This document shows positions 34,058-49,000 of a DNA stretch of 64,000 nt, piece after piece; positions within the stretch are counted from its first letter, which is position 1, and every line of letters begins with the position of its first letter. Where the stretch lies: assembly GCA_030141605.1 (NCBI GenBank), contig JAQGDQ010000019.1, positions 744,001-808,000 of the forward strand, written 5' to 3'. Origin of the DNA: Tubiluchus corallicola (lineage: Eukaryota; Priapulida; Priapulimorpha; Priapulimorphida; Tubiluchidae). The notes beneath the pieces are model-generated. The model searched no databases. It was not told the DNA's origin and saw nothing but the letters and a program-made list of their open reading frames with translations. The position numbers and the translations under genes were made by a program.

Positions 34058-37000
34058 ATGTCTACGGGCAAGACACTTGCAAGACCAGTAGGTGAATTAG
34101 TCAAAGTTAAATCTGAAGCTGGGTGGAAACAAGCAAAGATTGTGGACAACAGAGGGCATTACAAAGTCAGACTGCCGAGTGGAGCTGTCATTGATGTTCC
34201 TGGTCGCGATGTTCGGGTAAATTCATTACTAAGTAATTATGCTTTTTGGACATTTATAACTAAACTTACTAAGTGCTAGAGTAGCTATTAATTTAACTTC
34301 AACAAACCTGCAACTTGCATTTGCTAAATCTGTATAGAATGATGAACCTTACAGCAAAATTAGAATTATGAGCACTGCTTGTGAAAATAGCTTTTTGTTT
34401 TGAGACCTCAATCACTGTGACTGCATTTATTTCATATACTTGTGACATTTATATATTGCCAACTGCTGAGTTTATTGCTTTCAACTTAGTTTGAAAATTT
34501 CTAAACTTCTTTCCTTTTCTAGTTTACTTTAAATAGATCTATAAATGTCCTACTTATACAGCTACATAAGCATTTTAGGCATAATTTACTATTGAACCTT
34601 TTTGCTTGTGAAAAAATACATAGTTACTTGCAAGAAGTATTTTGATTTGCACATAGATATGATTGGTCTCGAACTAACAGATCTTTGAAATTAGCACTTT
34701 GTACCTTGTGTAGTGTGTGTATGGTTATGAATAACTGCCAGATTATTTCTGAAACTCAGCCTAACAATTTTCTAACTGGTTTAACCTGTCTTAAGATAGG
34801 TTTTACTTTACAGACAGATTTTACTTTGTGAATGTGATCAGATTATTAATTATGTAATCAGTGCATTGAACTTCATTGGCTTTGCAGTCACTGCAGGAAT
34901 ATCAAGTTGCTATCACTAAATAGTACTGTTAAAATGCTCTAAAATAACTGGTGGTGCATATTAACGGAATTTATTTGTGTACTTATGAAATATATAAATT
35001 AATAATTAATAAAATTGTAGTGTCAAATATGTGAAACTGTGAATGGTCAGTCAGTTGTGAACTCATGGTCGGTGTAAACGTTACTGTGTAATATAAAAGT
35101 TTTGCTGATTTTTAATATTTGAGAAAACTGCTTAAAACGAGATTTTATTGGCTTGTTAAATTTTTCTAACAAGATTACAAACTAGCAACAGTCAATTGTT
35201 GCATGTGTTCTCACAAAATAATGTTATTAATGATTAATTTAGCTTGAAGATGCACAACAATCTGCCAAACTTTTCAGTTTTTTAAAGAAAGAATTTTTCA
35301 TGAAGTCATGCATTAGCTTGTTAAATAAACTTGCAAGATTTTTATAAAGTTTTCAGAACCAGTTTGCAGGTTCTATTTAATGTAGCTATATGTAGATTAT
35401 TGTGGCAGAACCTGATTGAGTGTCAAGGACAGTCCTTTAAGACTAACAACTGGCAGAACTGTCTTGGCTGCAGTGCATGCAATCTGTATCACTTAGTTAA
35501 TAGCAAAGGTCAGTGGTCAGTACCTCAGATAAAATTGCACAGAAGCAGTTTTCTTAGAGGTGTTTCATCTGTTTACTGACCAAGCATGACTTTGTAAGCA
35601 CATGCCAGAATTGTGCCAGTGGTTATTCTCATGAGCTTCATTTTTAAATATAGTGTTTATATTGGAGCATTATGTTTTACAAAATGACATGATTACAATC
35701 CATGGATTCAAATACTACATGTGTGCTGAGAAAGATTGCTCGACTCGAACAAATTGTGATGCAAACAGCGTCCACTATGTCCTAATACAAATTCTTTGAT
35801 CTGTTGTATCCATGACAAAACAATGGGTGCTATTTTGTAAAATACCAAAACTACTTTCGATCATATGGCAAAAACAGCGCTTGAGCAACACCTTTTTGAA
35901 GTATTGTTCAATATGCAGGCTAGAAATTTCTCTGTGCACAAGCGTGGCATTTAAATCTATGCATATAATTGTATTATGGTCTTTTAGATGCGCCTAGCAT
36001 CACAATTTTTAACTTTTTCGATTTTTGCATATATTTGTATGCAAATAAATTACAAATGATTTGTTAGAAGGCCTATATTCTGTAATAAGGTATTTAGCTT
36101 ATTACTTTGAATAGAGTTAAATTTTGTTAATTTTTAGGCAGTTAAAACTTCTCCATCTCGCTCTCGGTCAGCGTCTCGTGGTAGAGGCCGATCCAGCTCT
36201 CGTTCCCGGTCACCAGCTCGCACAAAGGCTAAAGCTGCAAAAAGTGCTGAAAGTACGCCACGGAAAAGGTACTCAAGATTGAGCAAAGTCTAACATTGAC
36301 TTATTGAGTGTACAAAATAATGGCAAAAATTGGGTAATTACATAGTGTGATTTAGATACAAGCTGAGCAATTAGCACTTTAAACTTTATTTATTAGAGGT
36401 TTTACTCTGTTTTGGGTCCTCTTTTTTTGTAAAGGATTTCAAGAGCAGACTGAAGTAAACTTTTAGACTGCAAATATTAACCTAGTTACAAAAATGTTAA
36501 AAAGTTAAAAGCTGTGTTTTATTTCTCTTTAAATCTGCAAATGACCATTTTTGTAGACTAAATTTATGGTTCTTCACTAGTAAATCCTTGTCAATAAACA
36601 CTTCAGAGTTGCTCGCAAATGTTTTAAATACAGAAATATTAAATGTATGTGAGAAGAGTAGATGGCACACAGCTTGTGGATTCTAACATAAACAAGATTG
36701 TCAAAAAATCAAGATATAAGTAATTTACAAAGAAAAGATAGTTTTTCAGTTCAACAGAGTCTCAGCTGAAGTGTAGGTAACTGGAACTGATGCTAATAAG
36801 TTGTCATTTGTATCTTGTGGCCCTGATGATGGGGAGCAGCACTCGTTTCAAAATTACTAGAACATTATTTAAAACTGCAACAATTGTGCCTACAATTTTA
36901 GATTGTATAAGAACAATCAGCCGAAAAGCCATCAATCAAATAAAAAAAACTGTGCAGCAGTTTTTATGTCTTATAAAATTTAAAAGAATTTTTAATTAAG

Positions 37001-40000
37001 GTCTGCATTCTTGATTAATATGAAATGCATGTTTTTTAAGGTCCAGATCGACTTCCAGAAGCCGCAAAAGTGAACCCACTAGATCTTTGTTTACCAAACT
37101 TGTAACTTCCACTCCTGCTAAGAAATCTCCCGAGAAATCAGCTTTTGAACCTACATCTACTAAGACGGATTCTGAGGCTACTGCAAGGAGGAGAAGTACG
37201 ACTCCTACTAAGGTCATGACATCTAAAACACAACGGGTATGTAGATGGCATACATGTAGATGATTCTAAATGAAAAATATTAAGTTTAAATAATCTAGTC
37301 CATTGCTAGAATTCTTCATAATCTTCCAAAGTTCTGATGTTTGTATTCTTGAGTTTTTGGTATATTTAGTTATTCATAAATGAAAACAATGGTTTCGAAT
37401 GAAATATTACAGATTCGATTGCCAGTAAAAATGAACTAAGTTCGCTATATCACAGTGAATTTGTCACCCCGTAAATTGTTCATAAGATCCATTCTGAAAC
37501 GACGGAATCTTAGAGCTGCTTCACAAAACATTAAAAACAGAACCACTGACATCATCAGTGGCATGTAAAAGCTGCAGCAGCCTTGTCAGGCTACACATAA
37601 AGAAACAATGGAGTGACTGAACGTTTTAACTATTTTCCTGTCTTGTTCTCTGTCATTTAGGGCAGGCAACCAGATTCGCTTGCTGCAGATTTACCTGCTT
37701 CACGAAAGGCTGAGGTACCTGTGACAATCGAGAGAGAATTTGGGGGTGCTATCGGAGTGTCCCTTATTATGCTTTCCCTTCCTGTCGTTGTTTTGTTTCT
37801 TTATTTTTCCTGCAACAAGGTACGAGTTGTTTCATAAAGTGGAATGTTCAAATTACATAATATCACTGATTAGTGTTTGATTGGTTTTATTTATTAGAAC
37901 ATATTTATTTCTCATGGCCAAAGTTATTAATTAATTTGCCTTTGAAGCTGAACTAGGGATATTTATAATACATTTATAGCAGGTAGGAACTCCATTTTTC
38001 CTTTTGCTTAACTTTAGTTGGTAAATTCAATGGTCCCGTGTTCATTTCGTCATAAGCTAATTGTTTTGAATTGATAGTATTATGAGCAATAATTTCCAAA
38101 TATTTTTGTAAAGAAAAGTGGCTTATGTTAGTATTGTTTATGCTTATTGTCACAAATACCATAATATTTTGAAGTTGTTTATGATTTTTATTAGGCATTT
38201 TATTCAGTTTATTGAATTATTGTAATGTAATCATTTCACTTGCAATTTCACGTACATTTTATCATTTTAATTTTTAACTAAATTTTGTATTATAGCACAA
38301 GTGCACATTTTTTCAAATCCCTGAGTTTCCTCGGATTATTCAAGCTTACTTCAACTGGCGTGCATTTGCTGTTTATTCTGGGTGGCTTTTGTTTCATTTC
38401 ATCTTGGCGGCACTTCCGATTGGTCCACTTATTAAAGGTTTGCCACTGTGCAGTGGTAAACGGCTGCAGTATAGATGCAATGGTGAGCTCTCGTTTTGAT
38501 GTTTTTCCTGTTGTACTTAATGGTAATTGCAAATAGTACAAATGTAAAACCTAGCAAGCTTTTAAAAACAAACATGAACTCAGCATGCACACTTGCAGTA
38601 TTTTAACCATTTTCTGTTATCAGAAATTTTGTGTTTTTAGACATAGGTATCAACTAGGATAGTTGTGCATAAAATAGTAACTTGGTGTATTTTGAACAAG
38701 AGCAGATGGTGATAAACCATTGTTTTTCTGAATTATGGCAGTACAGTTTCTCAGCCCACTCGACTTTAACATTGAGTCCAAATATTAAGACCACCTTTAC
38801 GCTTTGGGGTGTCGTAAGTTTATAAAAATACAGTTGAGTGGACGGAAATGACCTCGTCATTACTTAGTTTCCTAGATTGTTTAATTGTTCTTACTTTGTT
38901 TGTCATAATGAATTTTAAATACGGAATTATCGGTTTTGAATAATAAGTATTTTAACTTTTCATGAATTTGTCAAAGCGCTGTTGTTGATGTTGATGATGT
39001 TTGATTGTGATGTGATCGTGTTTGCTGTATAAACTAGCATTGATTGACGTCAGTATCCCTTGATTTCATTGTGATAGAATGACAGTGTGTATGCCACGTA
39101 ATACATTAATCTATAAAAAAGCATGGCCTAAAGTTTTGGAGGTTGATTAGTTATCCATTTTCATGGCGTCATTTAATAAATAGCCAATAGACTGCACAGA
39201 AGTTTGTTGCTGAAAGCCTGAAAGACACCACTCACACCAGCACTTCTCATCACTCTGCCAGAATTTAATATTAAGTAGCAGATCGCAGTTTAGATTAATA
39301 TTCTTGTATTATCCTCTTGTAAGTCATTTTAGAGCGAAAATTTCTGTGAGAAATTCCCTTCTTTAAAATAATTGTGAAGATTGTTTATTTTCATTTCAGG
39401 ATTTATTGCTTTGTTTGCCTCACTGATTCTGCTGAGTGTTCTTTATTACAAAAAGTATCCCATGAACTTTCTGCATGAGAATTATTTGCAACTGGCTACC
39501 ATCTCTATCGTACATTCATTTGTATTGGCATTGAAGTTGTACGTTAAGTCGCGTAGAGCACGGAATATTGACCTTAACCCTCATGGAAACAGTGGTATGT
39601 TGACAAATTTAATATAGATGCTGGTAATGTGCCATCTTCAGTTCTTGGGAAATGTGTTGGGAAAATTGTGGTTATACAGTAGGCGCTGTTTATTAGACTC
39701 ATGGTTAATAAAATCAGTCACTTAAATGACTGAAAAACGTCTGTTACGGGCCACTCCTATTCAAATGTATGTAAAAACAGTTGGTAATCGACTCAAATAA
39801 CTCCGCATAATTGACTCAATATTTTTCCTTCACGTACTTGAAATAAGACACTTGTGTGTGTCCAAACAGCTTTTATTGTTTTTATGTCATCCTTACGTTG
39901 TTTTTGTGCACTATAATATATGTGGAAACAGTCATGTTAGGTATAGCATTGTTTGTAAGCAGGCACTGTACGTTTATCGTGTGCGCTAATATGTTAGCAT

Positions 40001-43000
40001 AGCAGTTTTACTTTGAATCTGTCACCCACTTGTCCGCTGCAGTTGACCTCGTTATTTCTGGAAGCTGAGCATTTAATCACTTGCCCAGCCTTCACCAACT
40101 GCAGCTCAAGCACTAGGTGCGAATACTTGTAGTATACAGCAACAGATTTTTAACGTTTTTATCATTATAAGAATTTCATAAACCAACTTCTTCTTGAAGC
40201 AGTTTTCTGTGGTAATTATCAGATTTGTGCGATTTTTATTTTCTTTTTATTAATTCACTTATATAAATTTGTATTCTTAAATAATAGAACATAGAAATTT
40301 TGACATTAGTTAATTTCTAAAATTCATTTATAACCTTTGCAGTGCGTACTAAGGTGATGAGTCATGACTCATACTTCTATAGTAACATTAGGCTACACCC
40401 GCCAGCTATTGAGTCAGTCGGTTAATTGGGTCAAAACACTTCCATCCCAAAGTGAGTCTATTAAGCGTCACCTACTGTGTTTACAGGTATAAGACTGCAA
40501 TTGCATTTTGCTAAAGTTTGTAAGAAATGATCTGCTATATGTACAGTTGGCTTTAATTATTTCAGTGTGATACGCAGCTTGTACTGAAAGAATAAATTTG
40601 CACTTCTTCAACCAAAAAACAATTCATTGCAAACATTTATAATGAGCTAGTTGTTTTGCTCGGTTAGTAGTCAAAATTTGTTAGCCATTTAGCTGATTAT
40701 AGCAATTACCATGCTTTCTGTTACTGCAGATTGCAAAGCAAGTAAACAATACTCCTCAAACTTCATTCTCACTATGAAACTTTTTTAATGGCTGCAGCGA
40801 TGGTTGCTTCTTCGAAGGTTACTTTGATTACAATTCAGTAATTAAAAGATTTTTTACAAGCTTACAAAGGTTACTGAAGTAGAATTTTACAGTTACATTT
40901 TTTATCCCAAGGGCGATTACAAACGTGCACCAGAGATCTTGTAATTTGGCCTATTGTGTAGTAGTATCCTTCACCTCTGGCAGTATGCATCATTTATTTT
41001 ATACCAAGTTCTACATATTAGCTATTTACAATGATAAATGATACATCTATAGCACAAAAGTAATTAGTACTATATAACTAGCAATATAATTGACGTCTAA
41101 CTTAATGTCAATAATTTTGGGACATTTAGCTACAGCTCCGTCTAACACTGTTATGAAAAATGTTCAACTTTTCATTACTTAGCGGGAGAAATATTCACCT
41201 GATTCTAGATTTTATTATTGTCAATTGAAATTGCAAGTGAATTAGTGGAAATACATAGTCTAGTTTCGTTTGTGGGAAGAAATGCACAATGCTTACATCT
41301 ATGAGTTGCTGATTAAACCATTTTGCATTCAAGAAAATACACAGTTTAGTTTAGTTTATGGCTTTGCAAGTTAGATAGAAACAACTATTTGATTAACTTT
41401 AAATAAGGACAAAACAAAACGTTTTCTTTTCTGGCCAGCTTTTCTGGCCAGTTACACCACAATGACAGCTTCACAGTCAAAATCAATTCAAATATTATAT
41501 TATATATCAATGTAATATTAGCTAATTTTACGCTATTTTTCTGGTTATAATCACGGTTAAAAGATACCATTGGGACTTATGTGACTCGGGCATTCAATAT
41601 AAGGACCGTCTATTGAATGGAACAGTCAAATTTATTTCCATTTTCGTAGCCTAACAAACGGAAAAATACAAAACCTTGCAGACGAGCACAATCAATTAAT
41701 ATAGAAAAATACATCACACGCTTGTGTTCGTATGTTTAAAAGGCAAGAGTGACTTAATATTTTTGTTGCTCATTTATTGTAAAGCAAGGCAGACTGGCTT
41801 AATTTCTTTATTATATATATGTCCCTGTATTTTGTAGTGCTTTGGAACTTCATCTCTACATTCTGTTTAAATTTTAAAGTCATTTTTTGCATACTTGAAG
41901 TGTTAATTTCGTGCTAAAATAGCTGCTGCTCTGTAAACTTGTGTTTATGAAAAAAAGCAATCAGTTTATCTGCTAATTAGACATTAGTTGCGACTGTCAC
42001 GTTGCTTAGTTTAGTTTAGTTTAGCTTAGACAGTTGTTGTCTTGCGTGAGCCGTTGTTCAAAATGCTGCTGAGCGTGCTCACAGCAATAAACCAATATGT
42101 TTGACGTCAATTTTTAATAAGTTAATAACACGGAAGCATGTAATTTAGTTCATCATTAAAAAACAGATATATTCCTGCTGTCGTGTCCACAAACTAACAA
42201 ATCAGTTCATTAACGCATCCGATCATTATTTGTAGTAATGACGTACAGGAGTGTTTACTTAAAACTGACAAAGCTGTTAGAGCCTGACTGAATTGGTTCT
42301 TTTTAACAAGCGCTTTGAAAACATGTTAATTGGCTGGGTCATTGCAATTATGCACAATGTCATACATGAATTAGAATTTGAGGGAATGTTGAGTAGACGC
42401 CGAAATAATTTATGATGTTCAACAGCAATAGGTTCAGCATTACAGTTTGATAACTTAAGGCCAACACTACCCTAGAAGGAGCAGCAATATGCTTGGAATA
42501 GTTTCAGTAATATACATTTGTTAACAATATTGGTAAAATAACAAAGCAAACAGCTAACAGATTTAACTTACAATGTAGAGTTTCACTATACTCAAGACAG
42601 CATGTTATGTTATGCCAAGATTATTTCAAATAAATGCCTTTTATTTGGACTTGAGGTATTTTGTAATCATGTTGTTGTCTGGAAAAGATGCATTTTGACT
42701 GTTCCATATTTGAAGATCGTATCATGTTTTCAGCAAACCTAAGGCAAATATTTAGCATTTCTTTTAGGCTGTGTAAAGTTGTTGTGAGCAGAGTAACATC
42801 TTCAGTCTAACTGAGTCTACCAACATATGCATTTAGAAAATAGCTTTAGATTGATTTAGTGTTCTTGCTCATAAAGGGATTCTTAATTTTTGGAGTTCTA
42901 GTGCTACTACAACTGCAAAAAATAGCTGCTCTTTATCGGCACATTTTCGAGAAGAGTTAACTGGACAGCATTTCAAAACCTTGTATGATATGATCGCTTT

Positions 43001-46000
43001 CGAGACCTAAGAATCTGTCTCACTTACCACTTTCTGGCTTAGATTTTGCTTTCTTTATATCATTTACAGTTGCATCAAATGTGCCATCACTAGCGCTGTG
43101 CCTTAGTGTTTCATGTAGATCACGGATTTGTTCTTTTTCTGTACCTACGCTATTAAAGAGAGGTTTGAACGTGGTAGCAAAATCATTAGCTATATTTTAA
43201 GTTTTTCTTGTAACTACTACAATTTTTATGTGATTGCAGGCAACTTACTGTATGATTTCTTCATGGGCCATGAGTTGAACCCAAGAGCATTGAATGTGGA
43301 TCTTAAGTTCTTTTTTGAACTTCGACCAGGACTCATTGGCTGGGTATGCATCATAAATTTTATCTTGTTTTTTAGCAGCTTAATGACTATTGTTAAAAGC
43401 AGCCTTTTATGTACAAATCAGTGCCGGTGTTGTTACTTTATTGTTACACCAGCATAACAGGTTCTAATGTACAAGCTAAAATTGTTATGTTTTTAAAAAT
43501 ATTTACTTAACTTATGTTGCTAACAGATGCATTATGAGATTCGATACTCTAGGCTTATCATAATTAGTAAAGTGTGTAGCTTTACTAATTATGAATGAAA
43601 ACCACAATAAATTTAATAATGTTTTTGTAATATAGTCTTAAGCTGACATAAACAGTAATTTTAATGTTAATTTTATTAGATTAGTTATTTCAACTGACAG
43701 GTGGTAGTTGATTAGCACTATAAAATTTTTCACTATATACGTATAAGATACACACCCACGTTGCAGGGAGACCATTAGGTTTAAGACCATTTTTACTTAT
43801 TGTAATAAAAGAGTTTTTACTAATACATATTTGTGACAATATCTAATTAGGCCTATTTGTTTCCAATTTGTTGTCATTCCACACTGTGGCAGTACAGAGT
43901 CCCAACTCACTTAAATGCTTTGAGAGGCTCGCTTTTACTGTTACTCAAATTCAGAATTTCTGCTTTTTGATCAATACAATACGCAAAGCGTTTGGTTTTC
44001 TATTTGCTGTTTTTAGCATAAATAACGACCAATCTGTGCACTTTTCAGATGGCTTTGCCGTAATTAGTTTCTTATAAGTCTGAGCTGCATTACAGACTGT
44101 AGCTGTGACTTATAGCTGCTGGAGTATCAAGTTATAAGCAGGGGCCAGCGCTATTTATTTAGTATTTGCACCACAGAAGCAGCTGCATCAAACATAATTA
44201 AAAAGTTAAACGTGTTATCTGTTTCGAACTTCATGTGTCTATTGTCTATTGCCGTTAGTAAATTTGCTATTATAAAAGTAGTAAAAAAGTTGTCAACTTA
44301 TTAGGCTGTAAAAGATGCAGGTTTTTAGTGTATCTTTTGCTGGAAAAAATGTTTCTAATAAGACAAAAATACAGTATTTTTCTACATGCCCTTTGCAACT
44401 GCAGGTGGTGCTATAGTTGCCTGTTTAGGTTTACATAGTGTGTTATACTGCAATGTTTTTCAAAAGGAATATTCTAAAACAGTGGTTCTTATTTTGAATA
44501 TTTAATATTTAGGTTATGATTAACCTGTGTTACTGCATTGTGGAGTATCAGAAATATGGTTTGCCATCATCACGTCTGCTGCTGGTAACGTTGTTTCAGG
44601 CTGTCTATGTTTTTGATGCAATTCTCTTTGAGGTCAGTTTTGTCTTTTATTTTAGTTTAATATTCTTATTCACGTTTTTGCTTATAGGTACATGTTTGGT
44701 GTCAAGTTATTCAAAAAATTTAAATAGTCTTAATTTCGTAATTCAGGTAGCTATTGAAAGTAGCGTTTGATGTGATACTTAGTTACTCTTTCTCTAAATT
44801 AGGCTACTGGCCTCACAGTATACACGCGGCCTTACACACTAAATGCCATGCATAAAATCCCTTGAAAAAAGTATGTGGCACTAAGTCCACAATGCAAAAA
44901 GTACACTTGTTCATGCAATAATTGAATTACTTTGTTTTTGTGCTGTTTTAATTTTAATTTAAATGTAATATTATATCATCCAGTCAGTTAGTAAGTCCTT
45001 ATGCGTGTATTTAACTAGCTCATCTTTTTTGCTGCTGTGCACTGTCAAATTAAAGCACAGAAAACACTATACTTACGTAAAGCTAAAAATGCTTTTTTTA
45101 CGTGTTGCCTACATAGTGCCTTATTGTGCAAAGAACTTGTATAAGCAGCCAAAAATGTTGTATAAAACTTGAAAATGTAAACTCCCATCATGACCATTAA
45201 GCACATCCATTTTAGCAGCAAATCATTTGAAACTATATTAATTAACATTGTTTAAAGTTTAAAAAAATTATCAGCATTCGTTGTGCACACTTCACTAGTA
45301 GAACAAAAACAAATTACTTTTTTGTCAATAACAACAGTATATTTTTTGGTGAACCCGTGACGTTTTTTGGTGCTCACTTGAATAGTGAAATAGTGACATA
45401 TCACCCAGTGGTGTAGCTATCAGGGGAGCAACCACTCCCCCAGACCACATTAAATTTCAAAATTGGCACCTTTTCAACAATCTTTTTTTAACTCTTTAGT
45501 TCACTAAAAATCGAATCTTCTTTAATTTATTTTTTTAAATTTCATGGCTTTGGAAGAATTTTCTGGGGTCATTACTTTATTTGACCAACCTGCCTCAAAT
45601 CTAATTATTATTTATATATTCTTGTCACATGCTGACACATGACTTATTTGTCATGGCACCTTTTTTATGTGCTATCTTCCCCTAATTTTAGAACCTGGTT
45701 ATGCCACTGGTATTACCTGCTGGCATGAAACATAAATTATTAAGAATTTTCTTCTTCAGTTATATGTAACTTTACTTGTTACACTTTCAAACAGGTAAGC
45801 ATAATGCAAAGTTATGTGACCTTGTATGGAATGTTTTTTTGAGACATACTTTAAAATTCTGCTTTCTTTCCTTTTAGATGTATTTTCTGATTTTAATTTT
45901 AGCCTTCCATTCTTACAACATTTGACATCACACAAGAAGGGTTTGGTTGGATGTTAGCATTTGGAGATCTTGCCTGGGTTCCATTTACTTATACCTTACA

Positions 46001-49000
46001 AGCTCGCTATCTGGCAGAACACCGAAACTTGACTCCACTGCCTTTAATTTCTATATCTTCCATTATCTTACTTCACAGTAAGTATTAAACATTGTAGAAT
46101 TCATATGTATGTGACAGTGTTAGATTGTGATGTTCTACCACTAACACGTTATTTTTCTTCAGTAACCGTAACATATAACTAGGTCAGTCGACCCTTGGCA
46201 TATTCAGGGTGCAAATTTAGCAATTTTTTCTGCTTGAAATGAGGATAGGCAGCTAAAAAATCTGCTTGTCCTTACAAAAAATTGCATGTTCCTATTTTTT
46301 TAATACATAGAAAATCCTGTACAAAGTTTAATTTTGTACGGCAATTTGACAATATTACTTAATTTTTATAATGAAAGCATATGTTTCTTTATACAGTCTG
46401 CCTAATCTGCGCTTTAATCTGAGGAGGTTCCTCATTCAGATCACATTCATATAAACACCCAAGCGACACTGTTATTTTGCGGCTGTTATGCTGGCAGGAC
46501 ACACATATGATCTAGATGCCGTATAACGTGCGTGACAAGTAATTGATTTCAAGCATATTGGTCTATCGCTTCGCCTCCGCTATGATGTAAGCACACTCAG
46601 CGGCATTCAGGACAGCAGTTCAGCCTAGATAACAACTGTCTTTAGTAAACAACATGTCAAATAATGTCTAATCATCAGATAAACTGATTGTGCTTTTTGA
46701 TACACACAAATTTGCAAAGCAGCAGTTATTTTTATGCGAAATTTACACTTCAAGTAGCCAAAAAATGACTTTTCAATTTAACAGAATGTAGAAACAAAGT
46801 TTCAAACACTACAAAATGCAGAGACATAAGTTATATTATAAAGAAACTAAGCCAGTTAGTGTTACTTTAAGATAAATGAGCAACAAAAATATTAAGTCCC
46901 TCTTGTCTTTGAACATACGAACATATCATGCCTGCGATGTATTTTTTCTATTTTTAACTGATCATGTGCTCGTCTGCAAGATTTATCCAGTTTTTGTATT
47001 TTTCCATTTGTTAGTCTACGAAAATGGAATAAATTAGATCGTTCCATTCCGTAGATGACCCTTATATCGATTGCCCAAGTTACATAAGTCCCAGTGGCAT
47101 CTTTTAGCCATAATTATAACCAGAAAATGGCGTTAACTAATATTACATCGATATATAATGTAATTTTTGACCGCATTTGAATTAATTTGGATCATGATGA
47201 TCTCACTGAGGTTTATAAAACTGGCCAGAAAAGAAAATATTTTGGCTAAAAGCACAGGCTGCGATTTTTACGTGCAGGTTAACCTTGAATCATTTATATC
47301 TGCTAGCTCGAGCTTCAATGAGCTGAAGTTATAAATTTCTCAACTCAGTTCAGATAGCCCATTTGACGTTTGCGAACATTAAAGTAGCGTCATATGATAG
47401 GCCTAACTTCATTAGGTTAATTTGTCATTTTCTAAAGTTAATGAAATGGTTGTTTTTATCTAACTTGCAAAGTCATAAACTAAACTAAGCTGCATATTTT
47501 ATTGATAGCAAAATGTTTTAATCAGCAGTTCACAGACGTAAGCATCTTGCATTTCTTCCTATAATAAACAATACAAAACTATATATTTCCACTAATTCAC
47601 TTGCAATTTTGTTTGACAATAATAAAATGCAGAAGCCGACCAATGTTTTTCTTGCTAACCAATGAAAAGTTGATCATTTTTGTAACAGTATTAGACACAG
47701 CTGTAGCTAAATATCCCGAAAGCACCGGCGTTAAGTAAGCTCTGCGGGAGTGTGAAAAATCTTGCATGCTGATTCGGCAGTCAACGAGAATGATTGACGT
47801 TACGCTTGATGTCAATTGCATCCGTGGAATTATAAGAACTGAATGCAACAGAGCTTTTAACAAACAAAAAATAACCTCCTTGTTGAAGTTTCAATGAGAA
47901 ATATTGAAATTTTAATCGCATACATTTTAGTAAAATATATTTGTACGTTATCTGTTTTCCTTCATATTTTTGCCTTTTTAAAACAGAACATCGTTTGGTG
48001 CATGAGTAAGCGGTGTAATTCTAACATGCTCCATTGAGAATGTCATTGATACGACAGCATCCTGTGATAATACGCTAGTGAAATTTTGTGATTTAGTATT
48101 TAGTTGCTTCTCTTATATACCAGACTAATTTAAACAATGCTGTAAACATTGCAGTTGCATAATAATTGCATCACTAACTACATGCATCAACTCAGAAAAG
48201 ATACCAAAGTTTCATTAAGTTGGAGATGTAGTAAACATGGCAAGATCAGTTCTTGGACCTCTGCCTGTCCTCAGACAGATTTACTGGAATTTCTGGGAAG
48301 ACTGGCGTTAAATTTGTGCCTTATAAATTTTTGTCGAATCCGTGCAGCCATTTGGCTGTGATAATATTCATTTTAGCAAAATTTCATTCAAAAAATCATC
48401 CTAAAGAGTTGTATGCCATTTTGCCCTTCATTTTGGATCCAAAATGGCAGTGACCCTTCTATGTCTGTCCCAGTGGCCTTAGTATCATTCATGCAAAATT
48501 TCATTTAAAGCCATGCAGTTCATTTCCCCATCCATAAAGACCAAACAGACAAACTCAGTTCACATAATAGCATTTTAGCCACCATATTTGATCCAAGGTA
48601 GCATTGCCTAATTGAATTCCCCATGTCTATCCCAGTGGCCTCGTGTAGAAGTCACCACTTAATAAAAACACCATGGTTCCATGGTACCAGCAAAAAGTGA
48701 TTTTAGTGAACACTGCTTTTTTAGTGTGTTGGTTGCTTAAGGAACATCTTCAGACTATATTTCACTTTCCTAAAGTCAGTGAAATATTCATGCATCTCTT
48801 TTTTTGTCCAGACAAACTTGAACCATTCCCTAGTGTGCTGTGTACAAAATGTAGGCAGCTGATCTTGTCTCATATCTGTTCATCATATCTTAGCTACCAA
48901 CAAGTCAGCAAACTGTTAACAGAAACGATACTTACAGTCTCTGTCTGTATAATCAGTGTCAAGATCAAAACCACAAGGGAACCTTGGTGCAGAGTTCCTA

